A stretch of 7,220 nucleotides of DNA from CAYRML01 sp964425485. Lineage in GTDB: Bacteria > Bacillota > Dehalobacteriia > UBA4068. Numbering within the stretch: position 1 is the stretch's first letter; every line of letters begins with the position of its first letter. The DNA lies in NCBI GenBank assembly GCA_964425485.1, contig CAYRML010000070.1, positions 1 through 7,220 on the forward strand, given 5' to 3'. Below the pieces are notes generated by a model, which ran no database searches, was not told the origin of the DNA, and was given only the letters and a program-made list of their open reading frames with translations. The position numbers and the translations under genes are program-made. Shown here in pieces: positions 1 through 6,176 of the stretch.

Positions 1-154
1 TTGTGATTATGCATATAATACCACTGCCAGAAACTGCAAATAAAGTAGCAAACCGGCTACAACACACAGCGTACAGAACCCGCCGCTTTCCTTGCAGTTT
101 TTATATTTTGTTGCCTCCGGGCAATACAAATAAAATTTTTAGGAGGTTGTATTA
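1..154 (+). promoter_or_regulatory. Leader/upstream region of the aminotransferase gene
   Basis: No coding sequence is visible here. A TATAAT hexamer lies at 14-19, but its -35 partner would fall off the left edge, so a promoter giving a leader of about 130 nt is possible but unproven. A second match, TTGTTG (108-113) and TAAAAT (131-136) spaced 17 bp, would start transcription inside the Shine-Dalgarno sequence and is therefore less likely. TTGCC/GGCAA at 111-115/120-124 forms a small hairpin. The strong Shine-Dalgarno AGGAGG at 141-146, eight bases before the ATG at 155, fixes the start of the downstream gene. Confidence 0.35.
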
Positions 155-1495
155 ATGGTAGATGTAAAAAAAGTTTATCCCGAATGGTTAACGGTGGAAG
201 ATGCTTTGAAATTTGACACAAAAACAGGTACTGAACTAACTTTGAAACACTTGAACCAATACAGAACCCAGGCTTCCTTGGATCTCGGCCTTTCCGGCGT
301 TATCACCAAAGCTGAAGGTTGCTATCTCTGGGATGCGGAAGGCAACAAACATCTCGACTTCATCGGTGACGTTGGTGTTTACTGCTTGGGTATCAACAAC
401 CCCTTCATGCTTGGAGAATTGAAAAAATATCTGGACAGCAAACCGCTGACCATGGACCCCTTGATGATCCATCAAACCACAGCTGCCTTTGCTCATAATA
501 TGGCTTTGATCACCCCTGACATGACCAGAACAGTTATCTGCGGCGGCGGCGGCATGGAAGCCAATGAAACTATGATGAAAATGGTCACTATCGCTGCTAA
601 AAGAACTAAACAAGGTAAAGAAAGAATCGTTGCTACCTTGAACTCTTTCCACGGCAAGAGCGCTGCTACAGTCCAAATGGCCGGTAAAGATGCCTGGAAA
701 CTATGGCAAAACAAATTGCCCGGTTTCTCTCATATCCCTTATGGCGATCTGGCTGCTGCTGAAGAAGAATTCAAAAAAGGTGATGTCATCGCTTTCGTAG
801 CCGAAACCATCCAAGGTGAAGGCGGCATCGTAGTTCCTCCGGAAGATTATTTCCCCGGCATCAGAAAACTGTGCGATAAATATGACGTTTATATGTGCAT
901 GGACGAAGTTCAAGCGGGTTCCTGCCGCACTGGTAACATCTGGGCCTGGCAATATTATGGCAACTTCACTCCCGACGCTTTCTCCTTTGCTAAAGCTATT
1001 TCCGGTGGTATCTTGCCTGTTGGCGGCTGCCAAGCTAAAGATTCCCTCTACATGGCTGCTTATGGTAACGAAGAATCTTGCTTCATGCATACCGCAACCT
1101 TCCAAGACAACCAGGTTTCCGGCACCATTGCTTTGGCAGCAATCCAATTCATGATCGAAGAAGATGTTCCCAAAAAGATCACTGAAAGAGGCTTGTGGCT
1201 GCGCGGCGAATTGGAAAAGATCAAAGCCAAATATCCTAATGTACTTAAAGGAATCCGTGGCCGCGGCTTTATGATCGGTTTGGAATTCGGCACCAATAAA
1301 GCCGGCGAATACTATACTATCCCTGTTAATGCCACTATGAATAATAAACATAGAGTACATGTTATGTTCGGCAGCAATACCGTGGATGTTGTTCGTGTAT
1401 ATCCTAACATCACCTCCACTAAAGAAGACTTTGAATGGTTCCTCTCTGCTCTCGATGATTCCATTCAAGAAGTTGTTGCTCAAATGGGTGAATAA
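155..1495 (+). CDS. PLP-dependent class III aminotransferase (putrescine/4-aminobutyrate/acetylornithine aminotransferase-like)
   Basis: This is a cytosolic fold-type I PLP enzyme, expected to move an amino group between an amine or amino acid and a 2-oxo acid. It has 446 residues, a normal length for the family. Visible motifs are FHGKS (165-169), AETIQGEGG (216-224), the PLP-nitrogen aspartate D250 in MDEVQAG, the Schiff-base lysine K280 in FAKAISGG, HTATF at 312-316 (phosphate-binding Thr region) and R414 in VRVYPNI (usual carboxylate-binding region). The C-terminal half resembles putrescine aminotransferase from memory of that family. Several core motifs deviate: GGGGMEANE (130-138) where NSGTEA(V/N)E is usual, VQAGSCRTG where VQ(S/T)GxGRTG is usual, and TFQDNQVS where TFGGNPLA is usual. 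The exact substrate therefore cannot be named, and a lyase-type relative is possible. AGGAGG eight bases upstream supports this ATG. A strong terminator follows directly, so it is the last or only gene of its transcript. Confidence 0.93.
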   Translation: MVDVKKVYPEWLTVEDALKFDTKTGTELTLKHLNQYRTQASLDLGLSGVITKAEGCYLWDAEGNKHLDFIGDVGVYCLGINNPFMLGELKKYLDSKPLTMDPLMIHQTTAAFAHNMALITPDMTRTVICGGGGMEANETMMKMVTIAAKRTKQGKERIVATLNSFHGKSAATVQMAGKDAWKLWQNKLPGFSHIPYGDLAAAEEEFKKGDVIAFVAETIQGEGGIVVPPEDYFPGIRKLCDKYDVYMCMDEVQAGSCRTGNIWAWQYYGNFTPDAFSFAKAISGGILPVGGCQAKDSLYMAAYGNEESCFMHTATFQDNQVSGTIALAAIQFMIEEDVPKKITERGLWLRGELEKIKAKYPNVLKGIRGRGFMIGLEFGTNKAGEYYTIPVNATMNNKHRVHVMFGSNTVDVVRVYPNITSTKEDFEWFLSALDDSIQEVVAQMGE

Positions 1496-1504
1496 TTCAA
1501 AGCT

Positions 1505-1535
1505 AAAAAGGAGAACCGAAAGGTTCTCCTTTTTT
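1505..1535 (+). terminator. Rho-independent terminator of the aminotransferase gene
   Basis: A perfect 13-bp stem (1505-1517 with 1522-1534) closes on a GAAA tetraloop and ends in a T run. It begins 10 bases after the stop codon. The A run on the 5' side means it could also work on the minus strand. Confidence 0.92.
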
Positions 1536-1620
1536 ATGTAATTTTTTACTAATAGTAGTTTTTCTTTAAAAATATATTCATCAATTTTTTTCTAGCCTAT
1601 CAAAATATAAACAACAAGAT

Positions 1621-1665
1621 AAAATAATATATCTCCGCCATAAACGGGCGGAGATATATTATTTT
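1621..1665 (-). terminator. Terminator of permease 1 (probably bidirectional)
   Basis: A perfect 19-bp stem (1621-1639 with 1647-1665) has the core ATCTCCGCC/GGCGGAGAT and a 7-base loop. It lies 32 bases beyond the permease stop on the minus strand. Its outer arms are A/T-rich, giving T-rich tails on both sides, so it probably also insulates against read-through from the convergent aminotransferase gene. Confidence 0.85.
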
Positions 1666-1696
1666 TATATGTTTTATGTTTTTATTACGGCTTATT

Positions 1697-3283
1697 TTAA
1701 ACTGGAGGCAATGTAATAGAGAAGATAATCGCCAGAACGATAACAGAGCACATAAGAACGATAGCGATCGGGAAAACTTTTTTGATCGTATCGCCTTCAC
1801 AACCGAATGCATCGATTGTAGCAGCGCAGTTCTGTAATTTAACAGGAGAGATAACGCTGGCCAAACCGCCGGCAATACCGGTTGCCGCAGCCAGAACAGG
1901 ACCATTGATGCCTAACATATTTGCAGTTTGCAAGTTGCTGGGTGCAAACATGGCCAAGCCGGATGCTTCGGAACCAGTAACGAAACCGCCGAACAAACCA
2001 AGCGGTGGAACAATGACGGGATACAAAGCGCCGAAAGCGTCAGCACAGACTTTAGATAAGCAGTAAACCATATTGCTGGTGGAGTTGATTAATAACCAAG
2101 TACCATCAGGTTGAACTTGATAACCGGAATAAAGCATGATCAGACCAACCGCAAAGAACATACAAACAGCACTGAAAGGTTTTATGGCGCGTTTGGCCAA
2201 TTTTCTCATAGTTCTACCCATTTCTTTTCTGCCAGCTTTGAAGATAGGAATAGAAACGAGAGTACTTATGACAACCCAGAAATAAGCGTTCCAGAAAACA
2301 CGTGTTTTGGCAGCGGCACCGGGGATGATTTCAACGGGCATCGCCAATTTTACTTTCAGGAATTCGTTGAGCGGAGGAACAAAGGCAACAGCCAGTAAAG
2401 CAATGATCAAGATCAGCCAAGGAGCAATAGCTTTGCCCAAACTCATGGATTTTTCGATTTCTCTGTCTTTTTCATTCAAAACAGATCTGTCAACAATAAC
2501 GGATTTGGTAGCTTTGAGGTAAAGGATCATAGCGACAATAGCACCGGCACCGGCGATAACTCCGGTCAAAACAATAGCTGATTCTAAAGCCGGGATATGA
2601 CCGATAGCAAAAGCAATCCAACCGGCAGCCATACCTGTGATTAAAGCAGGAATGAAACCTTTTTTAATCATCTTGCCGCCGCCGATCAAAGCGAACATGC
2701 CAAAACAAATCATTGTGGAAACAACAGGCAGATATAAGGAGAAATATTTAGCTGCCTCATTAAGCGGGACTTGTGTCAGGTCAGAGAATACGACCAAGGG
2801 AGCTGCCATCATGGAGTAAGTACAAAGAGCGTCGAAACCGATAGCGGGCAGGGCAACGCATAAAATTTTCGAATATCCCAAGTCTCTCAAAATCGGAGGC
2901 AGGAAGGACAAGGGATTTGCCCCGACGGAGTTGAGCAAAGTACCGGCACCAATGTTAACAATCATGGTACGGGCTTCAACATTTTGCGGAGACAAAGCTT
3001 TCATGAAAACACCAATTCTTTGCAAAGCGCCAACTTCTTCCATGAATGCAACTTGGAAAATAGAAGTTGCCACCATCAGTCCCATGGGGAAAGAGGTCAA
3101 AGCACCGTGTCCGCTGGCTCTCAAGGCAATAGAGAGCGGCGTATCAAAAAATGTCAAAGCAAAAATGAGAGTTAAAAGAAAAGTAACTAATGCACACCAG
3201 TGAGTATGAGCTTTAAAAACAACCAGCATGATAGCACATACTATAACAGGAATTAAAGTAAGAAGAACATTCAACCCTATCAC
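1697..3283 (-). CDS. LctP (L-lactate permease) family transporter, copy 1
   Basis: This is an integral inner-membrane secondary transporter of the lactate permease family, whose known members carry lactate or glycolate with protons. It has 528 residues and is hydrophobic throughout, with many membrane segments. Family features by eye are the central NAYFWVVISTL segment (332-342), GLFGGFVTGSEAS (429-441) and the C-terminal GIAGGLASVISPVK (469-482), matching the GVFLTGSDTSS and GKMISPQ regions of E. coli LctP. A longer frame runs upstream to 3355, but the start chosen is GTG at 3283: AAGGAGGG (3293-3300) lies nine bases before it, and the protein then begins MIGL and has exactly the length of its paralogue at 3943-5529. 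The FLEGAAGFG motif of E. coli LctP is not recognisable; the equivalent region reads IGAGTLLNSVGANPLS (111-126). Substrate is therefore uncertain. It has its own upstream region and terminator. Confidence 0.93.
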   Translation of the reverse strand: MIGLNVLLTLIPVIVCAIMLVVFKAHTHWCALVTFLLTLIFALTFFDTPLSIALRASGHGALTSFPMGLMVATSIFQVAFMEEVGALQRIGVFMKALSPQNVEARTMIVNIGAGTLLNSVGANPLSFLPPILRDLGYSKILCVALPAIGFDALCTYSMMAAPLVVFSDLTQVPLNEAAKYFSLYLPVVSTMICFGMFALIGGGKMIKKGFIPALITGMAAGWIAFAIGHIPALESAIVLTGVIAGAGAIVAMILYLKATKSVIVDRSVLNEKDREIEKSMSLGKAIAPWLILIIALLAVAFVPPLNEFLKVKLAMPVEIIPGAAAKTRVFWNAYFWVVISTLVSIPIFKAGRKEMGRTMRKLAKRAIKPFSAVCMFFAVGLIMLYSGYQVQPDGTWLLINSTSNMVYCLSKVCADAFGALYPVIVPPLGLFGGFVTGSEASGLAMFAPSNLQTANMLGINGPVLAAATGIAGGLASVISPVKLQNCAATIDAFGCEGDTIKKVFPIAIVLMCSVIVLAIIFSITLPPV

Positions 3284-3292
3284 TTTAATAAG

Positions 3293-3300
3293 CCCTCCTT
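3293..3300 (-). promoter_or_regulatory. Ribosome binding site that decides the GTG start of permease 1
   Basis: AAGGAGGG on the minus strand is followed by nine bases and GTG. It lies inside the longer open frame that starts at 3355, where no comparable site precedes the ATG, so the 24 extra residues of that frame are probably untranslated. Confidence 0.85.
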
Positions 3301-3382
3301 TAAAAAGTTTATAAATTTTATTTAAAATAAATGCAGATAATATATAAAGCAACAATCAAAAGGCCCAACTAACTAGGTAACT

Positions 3383-3413
3383 ATTATAATAAAAATTCTA
3401 GATTTAAAAACAA
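3383..3413 (-). promoter_or_regulatory. Possible promoter of permease 1
   Basis: On the minus strand a perfect TATAAT (3388-3383) is preceded by TTGTTT (3413-3408) at a long 19-bp spacing. Transcription would start near 3376, giving a leader of about 90 nt. The spacing and -35 are mediocre and the DNA is AT-rich, so this is only a candidate. Confidence 0.35.
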
Positions 3414-3442
3414 ATTATGTTTTATTATTCCATACCGACTGT

Positions 3443-3458
3443 CTTAAATCACTTTAAG
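3443..3458. repeat. 16-bp palindrome CTTAAA-N4-TTTAAG
   Basis: Two perfect 6-bp half sites around TCAC lie about 55 bp upstream of the candidate -10 of permease 1. It could be a regulator site. It does not match the palindrome at the permease 2 promoter, and AT-rich palindromes arise easily by chance. Confidence 0.3.
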
Positions 3459-3715
3459 TAATATTGCAAGGCTGTGTTTTTAAATATGAATATTTATTAT
3501 TTTTAGAACAAGCCGCTGTTACCCTGTTTTACCTCCCTTCATGAAAGATTAATTGTTGCTCTGTAGCCAATTTATATATAAACAGCAAAGGCAGATTATA
3601 TGCTGATCATTATATTTTTTGTCATGTTCCAAATACATGAAATCTTATTAATACACCCCCGGGTATCCTACTAAGATCCAAGAGACTTCCTAAAAAATTA
3701 TTATTCTAGAGTTTG

Positions 3716-3870
3716 GCGGTTAGTCGACTGACTGTACTATGTGAAAAAAAATAATGCGGCTAGTCAACTGCCTGCGCTATGTGAAAAATAATGCGGTTAG
3801 TCGACTGACTGTGCTGCGTGAAAAAAATAATGCGGTTAGTCGACTGACTGTTGCTATGTAAAAAAATAAT
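3716..3870. repeat. Four tandem repeats of ~39 nt
   Basis: Head-to-tail units are 3716-3755 (40 nt), 3756-3792 (37 nt), 3793-3831 (39 nt) and 3832-3870 (39 nt). Each starts GCGGYTAGTC, has a central TATGTGA- or similar segment and ends in an A run then TAAT. Length differences come mainly from the A run. Units 1, 3 and 4 contain the palindrome AGTCGACT (at 3722, 3799 and 3838) inside the near-palindrome GTTAGTCGACTGAC; unit 2 has AGTCAACT and other substitutions. There are no unique spacers, so this is not a CRISPR array. Confidence 0.92.
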
Positions 3871-3877
3871 TTTTTGT

Positions 3878-3914
3878 TTAATGCACCCCCCGTTTTGCAA
3901 CGGGGGTGCATTAA
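3878..3914 (-). terminator. Strong hairpin after permease 2, probable terminator
   Basis: TTAATGCACCCCC (3878-3890) pairs perfectly with 3902-3914. An alternative register adds three base pairs in the loop with one bulged C. It starts 28 bases after the permease 2 stop on the minus strand. The immediate 3' tail on that strand is A-rich; a T7 run comes about 14 bases later, so it is less canonical than the other terminators here. It may act in processing or stability. Confidence 0.65.
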
Positions 3915-3942
3915 TAAGATTTCACAATAAACTAATAGTTTT

Positions 3943-5529
3943 TTATACAGGAGGCATGGTTTTGGTGAAAATCATGCACATTATCATAACAGCAATTAAC
4001 AAGATAATGGCGATCTTGAATGTGCTTTTAATAACAGCGCCTTCTTCACCAATAGCATCGATTGTAGCAGCAGCGTTTTGCAATTTTGCCGGGGAAATAA
4101 CGCTGGCCAAACCACCTGCGATACCAGTGGCCGCGGTAATAACAAGAGTATTCAATCCCAATGTAGCACCAGTTTGGATATTATATTGAGCAAACATAGC
4201 TAAAGCGGAAGCCTCAGATGAGGTTACAAAACCACCGAACATACCCAAAGGACCAACAATCAATGGATAGAGAGAACCAAATGCATTTGCAGAGACTTCA
4301 GCCAAAACAGAAATCATGTTGTGATGAGGATCAAGCAAAGCCCAAGTGCCATCAGCCATTGCTTGATAGCCGGTGTAGTTCATCAAAAGACCTAATGCAA
4401 AGAAAATCATAGTGGCAATACCAGGCTTAGGCGCACGTTTGGCCCATTTTTTCATGGTTTCTTTTAATTGCGCTCCGGTAGGACGGAAAACGATAAAAGA
4501 AAGCAAGGTACTGACCAAAACCCAGAAATAAGCATTATACACAGGACGCAATTTGACGGAAGCCAAAGGAATAACGTTTACGGCAGCTTCCATCTTAACA
4601 CGTAACAGCTCATTGATCGGGGGTACAAAAGCTACGATCAAAAGACAAACGATCAGGATTAACCAAGGGGACAGAGCTTTGCCCAATGACATAGTTTTTT
4701 CGATTTTCTTGTCTTCTTCAGAAAGAACAGAGCGGTCGATAATAACGCTCTTGGTAGCTTTGAGATAGATCAACATAGCAACGAGGGACACTAAGCCTGC
4801 AATAACACCTGTCAAAACGATAGCTGATTCCAAAGCCGGGATATGGGCAATAATAAATGCCACACCACCAGCGACCAAACCCGTGATCAAAGCGGCAACA
4901 AAGCCTTTTTTGACCATTTTGGCACCGCCTACCAGGGCGAACATACCAATACAGATCATGGTGGAAATAACAGGCAGGTACATAGAGAATACTTTTGCAG
5001 CATCCACAAGAGAGACACCGGTTAAGTCACAGTATGTTACTAAAGGAGCAGCTAACATAGAATAGGTACAAAGGGCATCAAAACCGATAGCCGGCAAGGC
5101 TATGCAAAGGAAATTGGAATACCCCATACTCTTCATAATTGGCGGTAAAACAGAAACCGGTGTTGCACCTACGGAAACCAAGGTTGTGCCGGCAGATAAG
5201 TTGATCATCATGATCTGCGCTTCTTTATTGCCAGGAGACAAAGTCTTCAGGAAAACGGCAACTCTAGCAATGGCACCCGTAGATTCCATAAAGGAAACCT
5301 GCAAAATTGAGAAAATAACCATAATTGAGATTGGGAATGAAGTTAGAATACCGTGAGCACTGGCTTGAAGGGCCACACCAAAAGAGGTGCTAAAGAAGAT
5401 GACCGAGATAATGATTGCGACGATCCAGCCGATGATAGCGCTAAAATGTGTTGGCACTTTAAAAACGATGAGCAACACAGCTACCAGGATAATCGGAAGA
5501 AGCGTCAATATTGTCAGCAATCCTATCAT
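3943..5529 (-). CDS. LctP (L-lactate permease) family transporter, copy 2
   Basis: This is a multi-pass inner-membrane carrier of the lactate permease family, expected to use an ion gradient to move a small carboxylate. It has 528 residues, as does copy 1, and aligns with it from end to end without a gap; in residues 251-300, 37 of 50 positions are identical. Shared segments include LPAIGFDALCTYSM (145-158), IPALESAIVLTGVIAG (230-245), the YLKATKSV loop (255-262), GGFVTxSEAS (432-441) and the GIAGGLASVISP end. As in copy 1, the FLEGAAGFG signature of E. coli LctP is replaced, here by LSAGTTLVSVGATPVS (111-126). The ATG at 5529 follows GGGAGG with a normal spacing. A strong sigma-A-type promoter lies just upstream. 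Two kept paralogues suggest different substrates or conditions, which is inference. Confidence 0.93.
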   Translation of the reverse strand: MIGLLTILTLLPIILVAVLLIVFKVPTHFSAIIGWIVAIIISVIFFSTSFGVALQASAHGILTSFPISIMVIFSILQVSFMESTGAIARVAVFLKTLSPGNKEAQIMMINLSAGTTLVSVGATPVSVLPPIMKSMGYSNFLCIALPAIGFDALCTYSMLAAPLVTYCDLTGVSLVDAAKVFSMYLPVISTMICIGMFALVGGAKMVKKGFVAALITGLVAGGVAFIIAHIPALESAIVLTGVIAGLVSLVAMLIYLKATKSVIIDRSVLSEEDKKIEKTMSLGKALSPWLILIVCLLIVAFVPPINELLRVKMEAAVNVIPLASVKLRPVYNAYFWVLVSTLLSFIVFRPTGAQLKETMKKWAKRAPKPGIATMIFFALGLLMNYTGYQAMADGTWALLDPHHNMISVLAEVSANAFGSLYPLIVGPLGMFGGFVTSSEASALAMFAQYNIQTGATLGLNTLVITAATGIAGGLASVISPAKLQNAAATIDAIGEEGAVIKSTFKIAIILLIAVMIMCMIFTKTMPPV

Positions 5530-5560
5530 TGTGAATTTCCTCCCTTATTTAATTTAATAA

Positions 5561-5590
5561 TTTATAATACTTTGACTTTAAAAGAGTCAA
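5561..5590 (-). promoter_or_regulatory. Promoter of permease 2
   Basis: On the minus strand TTGACT (5590-5585) and TATAAA (5566-5561) are spaced 18 bp. Transcription would start near 5554 and leave a leader of about 25 nt carrying GGGAGG before the ATG at 5529. Position and spacing fit a housekeeping sigma factor. Confidence 0.65.
5572..5590. promoter_or_regulatory. Palindrome over the permease 2 -35 box, likely operator
   Basis: TTGACT-N7-AGTCAA is a 19-bp inverted repeat; eight of nine flanking pairs are complementary or wobble. One arm is the -35 hexamer itself, so a dimeric regulator bound here would compete with RNA polymerase. The regulator is not encoded in the window. Confidence 0.45.
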
Positions 5591-5635
5591 TACCTAAACA
5601 TGCCTCTAATAATATATAATTATCTTAAAACAAAA

Positions 5636-5719
5636 TGCCTGCGAAAGCTACTTGAAATTACAAAATTACACAATAAACACATTCATTTATTAATATTTAA
5701 CAAATAATATCAGCAGGCA
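5636..5719 (-). repeat. Inverted repeat TGCCTGC/GCAGGCA followed by a T-rich tail
   Basis: On the minus strand TGCCTGC (5719-5713) pairs with GCAGGCA (5642-5636), followed by TTTTGTTTT. The loop is 70 nt, too long for a standard terminator, though it contains AT-rich sequence that can fold (AATAAA/TTTATT). It sits between the small candidate ORF and the permease 2 promoter and could separate the two. Confidence 0.3.
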
Positions 5720-5725
5720 AGACAA

Positions 5726-5785
5726 TCATTTGACATATTCCGGTACCAATCCGATGTAGTCACCATAAATTGCAACGACTCTTAT
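5726..5785 (-). CDS. Candidate 19-residue leader peptide or remnant with ATA start
   Basis: On the minus strand a full AAGGGAGG (5803-5796) is followed, after ten bases, by ATA and an open frame whose residues after the first two read VVAIYGDYIGLVPEYVK, then TGA. The composition looks protein-like and the Shine-Dalgarno spacing is right, but ATA is a very rare start and a stop codon lies just upstream in frame. It might be a leader peptide, the tail of a decayed gene, or chance. An overlapping ATG frame of 18 codons is badly placed for the same site. No family is recognised. Confidence 0.2.
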   Translation of the reverse strand: MRVVAIYGDYIGLVPEYVK

Positions 5786-6176
5786 ACTTAACTATCCTCC
5801 CTTCGTAGTGTTAATTATAAACTAATATTATCGCCAGTTACACCTCTTATATATTATATTATTCGAAGAAAATATACAACAGTTAATTTAAAAAATTTGC
5901 GATTATTTTGCGAAAAAATTTTTCCATTATATTAGGAGAGCGGAATTATAAAACTAGAAAAACCAAAATATGCCCTCAATGTGGCCTTTAAGAAAAATAC
6001 GTTATATAAAACATACATTTTTTGCTATTCTTGTTAGTTATAGGTAGATTTTAAAAAATTTCTCAAAATTTAATACATTTTTAAATATTCAGTTAAAACA
6101 GAAATTTTCTTATCCATTTACTGCCAATCAAAGCCAATATTTACTCGCTTATTTTCGGAAACTAGAATAAAATCGC

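Larger units (their letters stand above)
3638..3924. repeat. 24-bp inverted repeat pair enclosing a tandem repeat block (MITE-like or structured non-coding element)
   Basis: The left arm at 3638-3661 and the right arm at 3901-3924 are reverse complements over 24 bases with one mismatch (position 3653); both carry a run of five C or G. They enclose 239 bp with no gene and include all four tandem repeats. A third, shorter copy of the arm (TTAATGCACCCCC, 3878-3890) sits just inside the right arm in the orientation of the left one, so the right arm can pair with either. A short non-autonomous inserted element would look like this, but no target-site duplication longer than 2 bp is visible. It could instead be a structural or regulatory element. 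Confidence 0.6.
3284..3942. other. Inter-permease spacer: leader of permease 1, AT-rich DNA and a repeat structure
   Basis: No convincing gene is present on either strand. From right to left it holds the hairpin after permease 2 (3878-3914), four ~39-nt tandem repeats (3716-3870), an inverted-repeat arm at 3638-3661, AT-rich DNA, a small palindrome at 3443-3458 and a possible promoter at 3383-3413. At 3531-3540 there is an AAGGGAGG-type Shine-Dalgarno on the minus strand without a usable start codon, about 250 bp before permease 1. A similar orphan site lies about 270 bp before permease 2. Confidence 0.7.
5530..6176. other. AT-rich intergenic region between permease 2 and tadA
   Basis: About 650 bp without a normal gene. 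It holds the permease 2 promoter and palindrome, an inverted repeat at 5636-5719, a tiny non-ATG candidate ORF at 5726-5785, and two copies of TTTGCGA 11 bp apart (5896 and 5907). A 10-bp direct repeat TCGCTTATTT (6145 and 6173) overlaps the end of tadA. The stretch 5940-6140 shows nothing I can support. No clear terminator for tadA is visible. Confidence 0.6.

Noticed and set aside
236..1483. Several minus-strand frames across the aminotransferase gene
   Set aside because: They mirror the coding strand, have no ribosome binding sites and no recognisable domains.
3716..3870. CRISPR array
   Set aside because: The units are joined head to tail; the parts between the most conserved segments are also conserved, so there are no unique spacers, and no cas gene is present.
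3851..4189. 112-codon plus-strand ORF starting in the last tandem repeat
   Set aside because: Most of it is antisense to the permease 2 C-terminus, it passes through the hairpin, and it has no proper ribosome binding site.
1782..5356. Many plus-strand frames of 60-112 codons across the two permeases
   Set aside because: They lie antisense to conserved membrane proteins, have biased composition and no supporting start signals.
5955..5995. Plus-strand reading with CPQCG, resembling half a zinc ribbon of a transposase
   Set aside because: A stop codon follows at once and nothing else in any frame around it resembles a transposase, so chance is more likely.
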